Below, piece by piece: positions 21,429 to 32,500 of a stretch of 64,000 bases of DNA. The position numbers and the translations under genes were made by a program. A model generated the notes under the pieces. That model did no database searches, had not been told where the DNA came from, and was given only the letters and a program-made list of their open reading frames with translations. The first letter of the stretch is position 1. Each line of letters starts with the position of its first letter. The DNA is from Zasmidium citrigriseum. Taxonomy: Eukaryota > Ascomycota > Dothideomycetes > Mycosphaerellales > Mycosphaerellaceae. The stretch lies in assembly GCA_002786025.1 (NCBI GenBank), contig NHNW01000062.1, positions 1 to 64,000 on the forward strand, in the 5' to 3' direction.

Positions 21429-23699
21429 ATGAAGATCCTCTTCCTCTGCACCGCACACAACTCCCTCTCCCAGCGCCTCTACCTGGCTCTGTCCCGCTCT
21501 CATGAGGTCTCCATCGAGTATGCGCTGTCAGACGACTTGATGATCTCTGCAGTCGCTCTCTTTGGACCCGACCTTGTCATCTGCCCTTTCCTTACCACAC
21601 TCGTTCCCAAGGCCATCTACGAGCAATACCTCACCCTCATCATTCACCCTGGACCACCTGGCGATGTTGGCCCCAGCGCTCTCGACTGGGTCCTCATGGG
21701 CGACGACGGCTCCGTCGATGACGCTGGCGAGCTCCTCAAGAAGCTCGACAAGGACGAGTGCCGGCCTGGCAGAACTCATTGGGGAATCACCATCCTTCAG
21801 GCGATTGAGGAGTTCGACGCCGGACCAGTCTGGGCTTTCGAACAGTTCGAACTCGACATTGATCAGCCTAGTCTCACGAAATCGGAAATGTACCGCTCTG
21901 GTGTCACTCAATCTGCCGTCACTGCTACCATCACTGCCATCGCAAGAATCCAAGCAGCTGCCTTGTCGATGACTGGCCCCTTCTCTCCAAACATCAAAGC
22001 TGATCCAAGCTACGCTACTCTCTCGGTCGGTGACAACATTCCGTTCCAGGGCGGCAAGGTGCACCACAGGCCACTGCTCAAGGCTGCTCAGCGAGACTTC
22101 GATCTCTCTCGCCACACCGCTCAGCAAGTCTCCCGCCGCATTCGTTCTGGCGATTCTCAGCCTGGTGCCATGTCCAAGGTCTTTGGTCCCAACCTCTACG
22201 TCTACGGCGGCGTCATGGAGGACAACGTCGAGGGCCGTCTTCCCGTCACCACTGGCCAACTCCCCACCAAGATCCTGGGCTTCCGCAACAACGCCATCTG
22301 CGTCTCGACCTGCGACGGCAAGGGTGTCTGGATCAGCCACGTCCGCCGACCAAAGATCAAGGGCGACAAGGCCCTCTGGCCAAAAGTCCCCGCCGTCTCC
22401 GGCCTCATCCAGCTTGGCCTCATCACAGAGCAAGACGCCATAACTCTCGATTGGCCCATCACCTCCGGCTGGAAAATGTCCCCCTCCAAGACCTTTCAAG
22501 AAGTCTGGGTCGACTTCGAGCACGACGAGAAGAACAACAAAACCGCCTACCTCTACTTCGACTTCTACAACGGCGCCATGGCCACGGACCAATGCTCGCA
22601 CCTTATCGCCGCAATGGACTACATCCTCTCGGAAAACACCCCCGACTCCCGCGTGCAAGCCGTCGTCCTCATGGGCGGCGCCTACTTCAGCAACGGCATC
22701 GCGCTCAACGTAATCGAAGCCGCCGCGGATCCAGCCCAAGAGTCCTGGCTCAACATCAACCGCATCGACGACGTGGTCTACTACCTCCTCCACGAATTCC
22801 CCTCCCGTGAGATTGTGACCATAGCCGCCATCCGCGGCAACGCAGCCGCCGGCGGCGTCGCCCTCGCCACGGCTTGTGATGTTGTCGTCGCGGGCTCCAG
22901 CGTCGTCCTCAACCCTGCGTACCGCGGCGTGGGCCTCTACGGCTCCGAATACCACACCCTCTCCTACTACGGCCGCTGCGGGTCCGAAAACGCCAAATCC
23001 ATCCTCCGCTCCATGACACCTCTCTCGCCCCTACAAGCCCAATCCATTGGTCTCGTCGACTACGTCTTCCCCGGCACGGGAACAGTCCTGGAGGACTACA
23101 TCCGCACGCACGTAGCTTTCCTCCTCACACCAGGCATCTTCAAGAAGGGAACCTGGAAGCACAATATCGACGTCTCCCCTGCCGCCATCGCCCGCGCCCG
23201 CGCTGTTGAACTCGGCGAGATGTCCCTTGACTTCTGGTCCGCGAGGAGCACTCGTTACCACTCTCGTCGTTTCGACTTCGTCCGCAAAGTCAAGAGCACA
23301 AAGACACCGCTCCGTTTCGCGACTCACCGTCGTACATTCGACAACACGCGCTTCGACGAGGAGGAAGCCGATACCTTCGACAACATCGCTCACTTCCAAG
23401 CCCAGGCCCAAGCTTCCCTGATCGCCTCCCTGCGTCTGCAGCTGAAGGCCGAGATCCACGAGGAGATGTCCCGCCTCGAAGTCCAGCAAAAGACATCGCC
23501 CAAGAAACGCGGTTCTGTGGCCGCTGGTGCAATGGACATGGACATCGGCGTCGCGGCGAAGAAAGTCGAGACGATGTTTTCGTGTTATTATCAGCCGGTC
23601 GAGGAGATTATGACGCCGCCGGAGAGTCCGCTCTCTCCGGATGAGTTGGTCAATCGGTCAGTCGGGAAAGTGGGAGTCACCTCTATGGCTGTGCTGTGA
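21429..23699 (+). CDS. HypX/HoxX-like protein: formyltransferase domain fused to enoyl-CoA hydratase domain
   Basis: Single uninterrupted ORF of 756 residues; the ATG at 21429 gives MKILFLCTAHNSLSQRLYLA, the usual HypX start. Residues 1-300 are a formyl-THF formyltransferase-like domain with IIHPGPPGDVGPSALDW (His73) and WGITILQAIEEFDAGPVWA (Asp130). Residues about 350-610 are a crotonase domain with IRGNAAAGGVALATACD, VVLNPAYRGVGLYGSEYHTL and PLSPLQAQSIGLVDYVFPG. Both domains match bacterial HypX, which takes the formyl group of N10-formyl-THF through formyl-CoA to CO for the [NiFe]-hydrogenase active site. Residues about 640-756 are an added Glu/Gln-rich tail not known to me from bacteria. 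No signal peptide is seen, so it is probably cytosolic. No hydrogenase or other hyp gene lies in the window, and ascomycetes are not known to have that hydrogenase, so the role of any CO or formyl-CoA made is open. Confidence 0.9.
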   Translation: MKILFLCTAHNSLSQRLYLALSRSHEVSIEYALSDDLMISAVALFGPDLVICPFLTTLVPKAIYEQYLTLIIHPGPPGDVGPSALDWVLMGDDGSVDDAGELLKKLDKDECRPGRTHWGITILQAIEEFDAGPVWAFEQFELDIDQPSLTKSEMYRSGVTQSAVTATITAIARIQAAALSMTGPFSPNIKADPSYATLSVGDNIPFQGGKVHHRPLLKAAQRDFDLSRHTAQQVSRRIRSGDSQPGAMSKVFGPNLYVYGGVMEDNVEGRLPVTTGQLPTKILGFRNNAICVSTCDGKGVWISHVRRPKIKGDKALWPKVPAVSGLIQLGLITEQDAITLDWPITSGWKMSPSKTFQEVWVDFEHDEKNNKTAYLYFDFYNGAMATDQCSHLIAAMDYILSENTPDSRVQAVVLMGGAYFSNGIALNVIEAAADPAQESWLNINRIDDVVYYLLHEFPSREIVTIAAIRGNAAAGGVALATACDVVVAGSSVVLNPAYRGVGLYGSEYHTLSYYGRCGSENAKSILRSMTPLSPLQAQSIGLVDYVFPGTGTVLEDYIRTHVAFLLTPGIFKKGTWKHNIDVSPAAIARARAVELGEMSLDFWSARSTRYHSRRFDFVRKVKSTKTPLRFATHRRTFDNTRFDEEEADTFDNIAHFQAQAQASLIASLRLQLKAEIHEEMSRLEVQQKTSPKKRGSVAAGAMDMDIGVAAKKVETMFSCYYQPVEEIMTPPESPLSPDELVNRSVGKVGVTSMAVL

Positions 23700-24119
23700 G
23701 GGGAGCGGATTGTTTTGAAGGGAGTTTTTGGGGTCTGGCGTCCTGGTTGAGTAGGTGATGTCTGGCCCCTTTTATGGGTGATATGATGAGGCACAGGTTA
23801 GCTCGGCAGTTCTGGCGTTCTCTGGCGTTCGGGTGTTCGTTTCGATCATGATCATGATGGTAGGTCTTCTTGACGAGGCACGACTTTGACGATGTGGGCT
23901 TTTAGACATGATTTATAGGTCTTGTTAGATCTTTAGGTTAGCATCTATCATTAAATGGTAACAGCTGCTACACACATTCATAGATCTTCTCTTGTCTTCA
24001 TTATTACATGCCAATGCGTATGCAAGATCGTAGGTATATACACATGTTCTTTTCCTTCCAAGACATCATCTGTCGTAAAAGTCGTAATCTCTACTCCAGC
24101 CGTCCACTCATGAACCTCA
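23700..24119. other. convergent intergenic region
   Basis: About 420 bp between the stop codons of the HypX-like gene (+) and the lipase (-). It is AT-richer than its surroundings and should carry both 3' UTRs. It holds a doubled ttctggcgttc-type string near 23810-23835 and the near-palindrome cgatcatgatcatgatgg near 23843. No gene seen. Confidence 0.45.
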
Positions 24120-25385
24120 TTACCCACTAACAGTAATATTCACATTCCGAATCTGACATCCCGTCGCATTATACATCCCACTCAACACACTATCCAAGAA
24201 CTGCATAGCCCTGGGCTCGCCGTTCCCAGACTCCGTCGTATGGCTACCGACAACATTCCTATCGTACTTGATCGTCGCCCCCACGCCGCAGTACCTGTCA
24301 ATCAACTTATCCGTATCGTTGACAGGACTAACCTCATCCATGATAGCCTTGTACGCAAAGACCGGCATCTGCGGAACGCCGTGATAGCCCATCTGGCCGT
24401 CGCGATTGATGACGTATTGTGGGATGGGTTCGTAGAGCGAGGCGACGCCGTTCTTGAAGTACTTCGTGATGTCCTGACCGACGAAAGCCCCGATGGCTTC
24501 GACGAGAGTTTGATTCCTGGCGTCGAAGAACTCGGTCGCGTTGTATTGGCCTTCGGTGTTGAGGTTGTCCATGAGCCATTGCTGCAGGGCTGGGTATTGC
24601 GATGCCAGACCGAGGATGCCCGCGGGGATGAGACCTGCTTCGATGGTGCCGGTGACGGAGGCGAGGACGCTGGTTACGTTGGGCGTGAGACCGCCGAGGG
24701 CTGCGCCTGCGAAGCAGAGTTCTGGGGCGTATTGGACTTGGAGTTCTGCTGCCCATTCGCTTGCGAGTGCGCCGCCTGAGTATCCCCACATTGCGTACTT
24801 GGTTCCATTAGGAGCAAGTCCGAAACCAGAAGACAGGACTGCCCGAATGGAATCGATGGTCGCGTGCCCAGATTGAACACCAGCCGTGAAGCTCGCGAGA
24901 GGACCTTCGTAGTCCGGCACATTGACATACCAGCCCTTGCCCAGCGATTCCGTGATATCACTGATCCCAGCACTGTACATCGAATACGAAGGACTCGCAT
25001 CCACATCCGCCGAATCATACGGGATCTGGTACGACAGCAGTTTGTCATTGCTATTGAACAGCGTGTTATTCGGCGTGAACAGCGTCGTGACAGCCCACGA
25101 GGGCATGTATCGAGAATCGGTCGTTCGGTAGAGGAGCTGGTACGCCGCACTCGAGTTCGTCTGGATGGAGGTCAAATTGCCTCTGGCCGCACGGATCCGC
25201 AGAATCGTGCCCGGTGCCGCATGTTCGTAACCTGCTGGTGCTGTATACCAAGGATCCTCACTGGGAGGGCTGACATCGTTGCCGGATTGATTGGGAAGAC
25301 GCAGCAGAGCCGTGATTTTGTTAGGCGAGTGCGCTGCACTGGACGCAACGAGGCAAGCAACGGAAACAATACCAGCGACCTTCAT
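24120..25385 (-). CDS. secreted triacylglycerol lipase (LIP family)
   Basis: Uninterrupted ORF of 421 residues from the ATG at 25385. The start MKVAGIVSVACLVASSAAHS is a good signal peptide; the frame stays open upstream but only from a non-ATG codon. The mature protein has DPWYTAPAGYEHAAPGTILR, GKGWYVNVPDYEGPLASFTA and the nucleophile elbow WGYSGGALASEWA (Ser about 203). These are characteristic of the secretory lipase family (PF03583, Candida LIP type). The catalytic Asp is probably in the AIMDEVSPVNDT region and the His in NVVGSHTTESG. Several N-glycosylation sequons (NLTS, NNTL, NATG) and paired cysteines fit secretion. The likely role is extracellular fat or ester hydrolysis. Preferred substrate cannot be told. 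Confidence 0.93.
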   Translation of the reverse strand: MKVAGIVSVACLVASSAAHSPNKITALLRLPNQSGNDVSPPSEDPWYTAPAGYEHAAPGTILRIRAARGNLTSIQTNSSAAYQLLYRTTDSRYMPSWAVTTLFTPNNTLFNSNDKLLSYQIPYDSADVDASPSYSMYSAGISDITESLGKGWYVNVPDYEGPLASFTAGVQSGHATIDSIRAVLSSGFGLAPNGTKYAMWGYSGGALASEWAAELQVQYAPELCFAGAALGGLTPNVTSVLASVTGTIEAGLIPAGILGLASQYPALQQWLMDNLNTEGQYNATEFFDARNQTLVEAIGAFVGQDITKYFKNGVASLYEPIPQYVINRDGQMGYHGVPQMPVFAYKAIMDEVSPVNDTDKLIDRYCGVGATIKYDRNVVGSHTTESGNGEPRAMQFLDSVLSGMYNATGCQIRNVNITVSG

Positions 25386-26079
25386 CTTGACGACCTGCCA
25401 GCAGGGAAACAATAGTGACGACAAGAAAAGCGAGAGGGGAAACAGCAGCGAGACATGGGACTATTTGAACGAACTCACCGTGCACCTCGTAACTCGTTCC
25501 TCGCAAGCTTCCTCGTTCCTGGCCGGCCTGATCGAGCGGAAGCAACGTCTTCCAGCGCACAGAGTGAGGTCATGAGGGCTGCCGAGGCGTTCACGCACGC
25601 GCTACAGCTAACGCTTTGCGGCAGCTCGACCTGACGATCGAATGTCGGCGCATGCGGGGAATGGAACCGAGCGACGTAGCCGATGCGATTTCTGCAGGAA
25701 AAGGCGAGTGGGAAGAGGTTGGGGAACGGACGGATGTTGTGGTGTGCTGGTTCTAGCAAAAGTTTGAACAACGCTGGCGTGGTTGGCCTTGGGTGCACGG
25801 TTGCCAAGGCGAGCGGTCGGCTCTTTGGGTGCCGATTCATTCACCTCATCATCGGCGGAGGAGCTCGGACCACTTGTGAAAGCTGTTGGCTGTATGCATG
25901 TGTTCCAATTCGAGTAATTCCGCTCGTGACAATACATAGCCGTCCCTCTCGTCATTTCAGTGCCGCAAATGGCGTTGATGTTCTTCTGACCTCCTTCGTT
26001 CTCTTCCCCTGGACACGGACTTTATCACTGGGAGCGACGTCGAGGTCGGCCCACACAGGTCTTCTGGGTCTGGACTGCT
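25386..26079. other. intergenic region upstream of the lipase
   Basis: About 690 bp between the lipase start (-) and the 3' end of the thioesterase-like gene (-). Small overlapping ORFs resemble nothing known. It should contain the lipase promoter. Confidence 0.45.
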
Positions 26080-27403
26080 CTACCGCGAGGGCATATTGAT
26101 TCTTCTCCGCAGCCGGCCTCCCATATCTCTGATCCACTCAGCAGTATTCTTGCGCCACAAGCTCCTGACGTTGTTCGACACTTCTCCGCGAGAGTAGTCG
26201 ATAGTGCCAGGTCGTTCGACTGTCCCAACGACCACTGCATATTTTGAGGAGGATGTGTCGGAGATGCACAGATCACACTCTACAGGATCCGATGCGTCTG
26301 AACCATGGGGAACAAAGCTGGGATAGGTATCCGGCTGGAATCTGCTGTCCAGGTAACTAGACACGTCTCGCAAGGCTTCGACAAGTTCCCTCGCGGCGTT
26401 CGGAGAATCACTTCCGTACTTTCTGTTTTGCTGGTGTACCTCGGCCAGTGTTCGCAGCAGGTCGATGCTGAACGGACAAACCTTGAGAAGATCGTAGTTG
26501 TGAACGTTAGGGGACGGGCCTCTGTCGCCGTTGTTTGCCTCGATGTATCCCACGCTCAGTGACAACTTTCGCAACCACTCGTACATTTCCCTGGCTTGAG
26601 CGGTGGTGACGGCTTTATCTTTGCGGTCGTGCTGTAAGAGGATGGGTGTGAGGAGCTCGTGGCGCTCAATTCGTCGTGATAAGTCGGCATTTTCCTCCAG
26701 AAGATTCTTTCTGTGTAGCCGTGCGCCTACGCAAATGAGGCCACAAAGAGGTGGAAATGCTGTCAGCATTCCATATAACGCCACCGTAGCGCCTTGCCCG
26801 ACGCCGCCGAGATATATCTTGGTCGTGTCTCCTTGTAGCAGCTTGGCTTCCTCTTCAATGATCCGGTTGATATACCCAGCGTTGACGTCAAGCTCGTAGT
26901 CTTCCTAAAAGCTTTCGCCATCCGTGAACCAGGTTGGAGGGCGTCCGAAACGATAGAAACGCGGTGGTGCTCTGGGAAAGAGCCATCTGATATTTCTGCA
27001 GTGAAATGATCAGCGAGCCCAATGTTCAAGTGCAACAAGTTCCTTACTGTCGGAAATTCTTCCGGAGATCATGACCACGCACAGTCTCAAATATCATTCT
27101 GGCCAGTCTTTGAGGAAAGTCATTCTGGTCGTGCAGCAAGATGACGGTATGAGTGTGTCCGCTTGTGCCCATATTCAAAAGTGCGGTCCATTTCGCTGTA
27201 AGGACTTGTTGATCGAACGCAGAACATGTGTCGAGATATTCTTCCATCTCCTTGACATGGAGGTCTCGAATGTATTGACAGCGGTCCAAGTCATCAATAC
27301 CGGCATCTGGGGGCACGTTTTGCGGGATCCACAAGTGGAAGGCAGGTCCGCCACGCAGCTCGATTGTGGCAGTCTGTTCGTCTGGTTGATGTGTGTGGGC
27401 CAT
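26080..27403 (-). pseudogene. acyl-protein thioesterase/carboxylesterase-like gene, probably decayed
   Basis: Exon 1 (27403-27048) encodes MAHTHQPDEQ... with the family stretch GHTHTVILLHDQNDFPQRLA. A GTAAGG...CTGCAG intron leads to exon 2 at 26995 (NIRWLFPRAPPRFYRFGRPP, then WFTDGES). An in-frame TAG at 26905-26907 interrupts the conserved WF...DYELD region; no in-phase intron removes it. The frame then continues to the stop at 26080 (IYLGGVGQGATVALYGML, TPILLQHDRKDKAV). The nucleophile motif, normally GGxSQGG/A, reads GGVGQGA, so the catalytic Ser is Gly, and no clear catalytic His is seen near the end. Stop plus lost nucleophile suggest a pseudogene; a non-catalytic protein with a corrected or recoded stop is the alternative. 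Confidence 0.6.
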
Positions 27404-27664
27404 GATGCGTGCTGGATGAGCTGACTGAAGCGAATGCTGAATGAGTGATATCTGAGGGACGTATCAGCGACGGGATGCTGCGATGTAGTGATGGTGGTGT
27501 GGGATGATCATCGAAGTTCTGGAGAATGTTGCGTGCATGTGGGAAGTGCATCTTGGTGACGATATCTCCTGCTCAACCTCGCAAGCTCACAGAGCGACTT
27601 CCTTCCGGAATACTTCCAAGCACATCGTCACTGCCTTTAGTCAGCGCACAATGCTCTTTTGAAA

Positions 27665-28903
27665 CTAATGAAGCGGACTCACCTCCAGCACATCATATTG
27701 TCTCCAGCCTTCAGTCGAGAAAAGAACCACAACCATCTTCGCCCTTGTCTCGCTATCGACCGTCCCGGCATACTTCCGCAACGCCGCAAGAGTGGCAGCT
27801 CCACAAGGTCCAACACTAACACCTTCCGTCTTCAAGAACTCTACATCGGCATGAGCTTCGGGATCAGTGACAGTGACAGCAGCATGAACGCCATCCCTCA
27901 AAACCGGCCAGGCAATCAGACTCGGAGTTCCACAATTCATGCCCGCCATGATTGTCTCTCCTGTCTCGATCGAAGTCAACTCATCTTGATGCAGAGACTC
28001 CTTCAACGACGCCGCAGTGTCTGGTTCCACGGCGATGATCCGAGTTTTCGGACCTGTAGCTTTGTAATGAGCGACGACTGAATGAGCCCAGGATCCAACG
28101 CCAACAGAGACGAAGAACAGGTTGGGTTTGAGCCCATCGGTCAACTTCGCGACTTGCCGATCGGTTTCTGTGAGCATGGTGCAGTAGCCCTGAGTGACCC
28201 ACTTTGCGAAAGGCATCAGCGTCTGTTCTCATTACTTAATGGACTTCATTCGGTCACTCACCTTGGGCACTTCCTCGTAGCCTTCCCAGCTAGTATCCAT
28301 GACCATCAAGGCTCCAGTGTCTTCGGCATCTTGTCTAGTCGCCGCTATGGAGTCGTCGTACGAGCCATTTTTGAGCACTTTCACATCGGCGCCTTCGCTC
28401 CGCAGGAGGTTCTGCGTGTATTCGCTCATGAAGCCTGGGACATAGATGGTCGCTGGCAGGCCTAGAATTTTGGCCATTCGAGCGCAGGCTCTTCCCCAAT
28501 TTCCTTCCGAGCAGGTTACGAGGCGGATTTCCTTGCCGGCTGCCCTGGCCGCAGATAATGTTTGTCGAACGTCTTCCAAAGATGAAGCGACATCCAGATC
28601 GAGGCGCTGGCAAACTGCCCTGTGGATGGCCCAACTCGCACCAAGGATCTTGAATGCCGGCAGTCCAAATCGAGTGGATTCGTCTTTGACGAAGACGTGT
28701 GAGAATCCAAGCTCTGTGGCTACACCGGGCAGGGAGTGCAACTGAGTCTCGTTGTAGTCCGGCAGTCGCTGATGGAATGCCTCAACTGCAGGATCAGTCG
28801 AGTGATTGGCATCCCAGGCGGACCTTTCATGCTCGTTCAGTAGCATCCATGGCCGCTCGATCTCTTTCTCAGAGCCTAGATGGCGGACCTTGTAGGATGA
28901 CAT
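27665..28903 (-). CDS. diaminopropionate ammonia-lyase-like PLP enzyme
   Basis: Two exons, 28903-28262 and 28222-27665, give 399 residues. The 39-bp intron (GTGAGT...AACAG) is in phase and very short. Family signs are FVKDESTRFGLPAFKILGAS (Lys85 would bind pyridoxal phosphate), VTCSEGNWGRACARMAKILG, MDTSWEGYEEVP and, in exon 2, FFVSVGVGSWAHSVVAHY, MAGMNCGTPSLIAWPVLRDG and LFSTEGWRQYDV. This fold-type II enzyme converts 2,3-diaminopropionate (and some D/L-Ser or related substrates) to pyruvate and ammonia. The C-terminus is uncertain: a GTGAGT lies just before the present stop and could start a third exon near 27620. It is divergent from 5-oxoprolinase, 660 bp away, another amino-acid nitrogen enzyme. 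Confidence 0.88.
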
Positions 28904-29565
28904 TGTCAGTGATGGCCGGGGAGAATTGTTGTGAGGAAACAGTGGGTGTTCTGAGCAAGCGGACAGAAGAGCTTGAGAAAGGTTTAAAATGCGACCGGTG
29001 GTATACGCCCTTCGAATGCTTGCAATTGACTACTTACCCACCTGCCTTTGGGGATACAGATGCCTCCAAAGGTTTAGGGAGATTCGGGCGTCGGCGTGCT
29101 GTCTTGGCCGTCACGTCGATGTTGAGTAGTGAACAAAGTCGTCCTTCAGTGTGCGCCTTGGACGTGAAGACGACACACCAATTCCTTCGCCGTGATGCCT
29201 CTTTGATAATGCCATGATGACTTCTCGAAAGTTGATGTGATGGTGATGAATGTTGGCCGCAGGGCGTGTAGTCTCCCCACTCGGCCAAATCAAATGTCGC
29301 CGGTCGGCGTCGACAAGTCTCCCCGCCACCTGAGCTCCAATGACACCAGCGATACCAATGTTTATCGCAGCTCGCGATAGCCTTGATGAATAATTCCCTG
29401 CTCCAATACATGCCTGCTACCGTTCTTCATCCCATGCTCTCCACAGCCAGCAAGACCATATAAGAAGCTAAGTTCCTGTTCATGACGACGCCATCTTTCA
29501 TTGTCCTCCCATAACCCCTCATCTCCTCCCTCATATACCCATCTTTCACCTCGAACATCTTCACC
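28904..29565. promoter_or_regulatory. shared upstream region of ammonia-lyase and 5-oxoprolinase
   Basis: About 660 bp between two head-to-head amino-acid catabolism genes. No ORF of note. A bidirectional promoter could co-regulate them. The last 100 bp before 29566 are CT-rich, as in fungal 5' leaders. Confidence 0.5.
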
Positions 29566-32500
29566 ATGGCGACTCCAAACGGCACAACCTCCCGCGGCAT
29601 CCGCATCGCCATCGACCGCGGTGGCACCTTCACCGACTGCGTCGGCAACCCAGGCACAGGCAAGATGGAAGACGACGTCCTAATCAAGCTCCTCTCCGTC
29701 GACCCCCAGAACTACGACGACGCACCCCTCGAAGGCATTCGACGCCTATTATCCAAGTTCGAAGGCAAAGAGATCCCCCGTGGCGAGCCTTTGGACACCA
29801 GCAAGATCGAGAGCATACGCATGGGGACAACCGTCGCTACGAATGCGCTGTTGGAGAGGAAGGGAGAGGATATTGCCATGGTGGTTACGAGAGGTTTCAA
29901 GGATTGTCTAGAGATTGGCAACCAGAGCCGGCCGAATATTTTTGATTTGGCGATTAGGAAACCGGAGGTGCTGTATAAGAAGGTTGTGGAGATTGATGAG
30001 CGAGTGACATTGGAAGACTACGCTGAAGATCCTGAGAGACACTCGACAGAGGCGAAGGCGATTGAAGAGGCGGGCGAACAGGCAGAGCTCGTCAAGGGCT
30101 TGAGTGGGGAGGCTGTGAGGATATTGCAGAGGCCACAAGAAGAACAGATACGGAAACAGTTGCAAGAGGTTTATGATTCTGGCTTGAGGAGTATAGCTGT
30201 TTGCTTGATGCATGGATACACATTTCCCAGACATGAGGCTTTGGTGGGCAAGATTGCAAGAGAGATTGGATTTGAGCATGTCTCGTTATCGCACGAGCTT
30301 ATGCCTATGATCAAGCTGGTCCCGAGAGCGACGTCTGCTTGTGCGGATGCGTATCTCACGCCGGCGATTCGAAAGTATATCGATGGCTTCTCGGCTGGAT
30401 TTGAGGGTGGCCTGGGCACGGAAAGTGTCAAGAAAGAGCAGGGTGCTAAGGGAGCGAGATGCGAGTTCATGCAGTCGGATGGTGGACTGGTGGACGTGGA
30501 TTCTTTCAGTGGACTGAAAGCGATCTTGTCTGGACCAGCGGGAGGTGTGGTTGGATATGCTTTGACTTCTTACGATCCGGCGACGAAGATCCCCGTAATT
30601 GGATTTGATATGGGCGGTACAAGCACCGATGTGTCGAGATACGGAAGCGGACGATATGATCATGTCTTCGAGACGACGACAGCCGGTGTCACGATACAGA
30701 GTCCGCAGCTGGATATCAACACCGTTGCAGCAGGAGGCGGCTCGCGCCTTTTCTTCCGCAACGGCCTTTTCGTAGTTGGACCAGAGAGCGCAGGCGCTCA
30801 TCCAGGACCAGCTTGCTACCGCAAAGGCGGTCCACTCACGATCACGGACGCCAATCTCTTCCTCGGCCGACTACTACCCGACTTCTTCCCCAAGATCTTC
30901 GGCAAGAATGAAGACGAGGGTCTTGACGAGAGCGCGAGTGAGAAGCTGTTCAAGGAACTCACAGACCAGATCAACAAGGAACAAGGCAAGGATATGAGCA
31001 TGGATGAGGTTGCGAACGGCTTCATCAAGATCGCTAACGAGACCATGACGAGGCCTATTCGGTCGCTGACTGAAGCACGAGGGCACGACACGAGCAAACA
31101 CCGTCTTGCCACCTTTGGTGGAGCAGGTGGCCAGCATGCTGTTGCTATCGCAGAAGCGCTTGGCATCAGCCAAATTCTGATCCATCGCTACTCTTCGGTC
31201 CTCTCAGCCTACGGCATGGCTCTTGCAGACGTTGTAGATGAGCGACAGGAGCCCGAATCGAAGGTGTGGTCGGACAAAGACCCTGAGGTCAAGAAGTACC
31301 TGCAGAGCAAGATGGAAGAGCTGAAGAAGAAGTCCACCAAGGTCTTGCAGGAACAAGGCTTTGAGGAGGGTCACATCCAATTTGAAGAATACCTGAACAT
31401 GCGGTATCGAGGCACCGAGTCTGCGCTCATGATCATCAAGCCGACCCTAGAAGAGGCCAAGGCAGAGTACGACGGCGAAGAGTGGTCTTTCGGCAAGGCG
31501 TTCGTCAAGCAGCACGAACAAGAATTTGGCTTCACCCTCCCTGACCGGGATATCATCATTGACGACGTACGAGCAAGAGGTATCGGCAAGACTTTCGAAG
31601 GTCTTGAGAAGACTGTTGATCAGCAGCTGAAGGAGATCAAGCCAAAGGATCTCGGCAAAGGCGATCGTGTCTACGGACGGAAGAAGGTCTACTTCGAAGG
31701 CGGGCGACACGACACTGCTATTTACAAGCTCGAGGACTTGGAAGTTGGCGATCGAATCAAGGGTCCGGCTATCATCGCAGACGGCACCCAGACGATTGTG
31801 GTGACCCCTGAGGCATCCGCTCTGCTCATCAACACCCACGTTGTCATCAACATCGGCGAAACTGACAACCAGGACAAGAAGGTGACCACCGAGGAGGTCG
31901 ACCCGATCATGCTGAGTATCTTCGCTCACCGCTTCATGGCCATAGCTGAGCAGATGGGCCGGGCATTGCAGAAGACCAGTGTCAGCACCAACGTCAAGGA
32001 ACGACTCGATTACAGCTGCGCCCTCTTCGATGCGGACGGTGGCCTTGTAGCAAATGCTCCTCACCTTCCAGTCCATCTGGGCTCAATGTCAACCTGCGTG
32101 AAGAAGCAATCTGAGATCTGGCGCGGAAAGCTGAAGAAGGGTGATGTTCTGGTTTCCAACCACCCAATGTTCGGCGGCACGCATCTTCCCGACATAACCG
32201 TTATCACTCCTGCTTTCAGCGGCGATAAGATTGTCTTCTACGTGGCATCTCGCGCACATCACGCGGATATTGGAGGCATTCTGCCTGGAAGCATGCCGCC
32301 GCATTCGAAGGAGCTCTATCAAGAAGGAGCCCATATCAAGACCGAGAAGCTTGTCTCCGAGGGTCATTTCAACGAGGAACGCATCACGGAACTCCTACTT
32401 CACGAGCCTGCGCAGTACCCCGGGTGCAGTGGCACGCGCTGTCTGGCCGACAACCTGAACGACCTCAAAGCCCAGATCGCTGCCAACCAGAAGGGCATCA

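Noticed and set aside
21528..22955. 475-codon minus-strand frame
   Set aside because: It is the antisense shadow of the HypX-like gene; its Val/Glu/Asp-rich composition mirrors GC-biased third positions and no motif is present.
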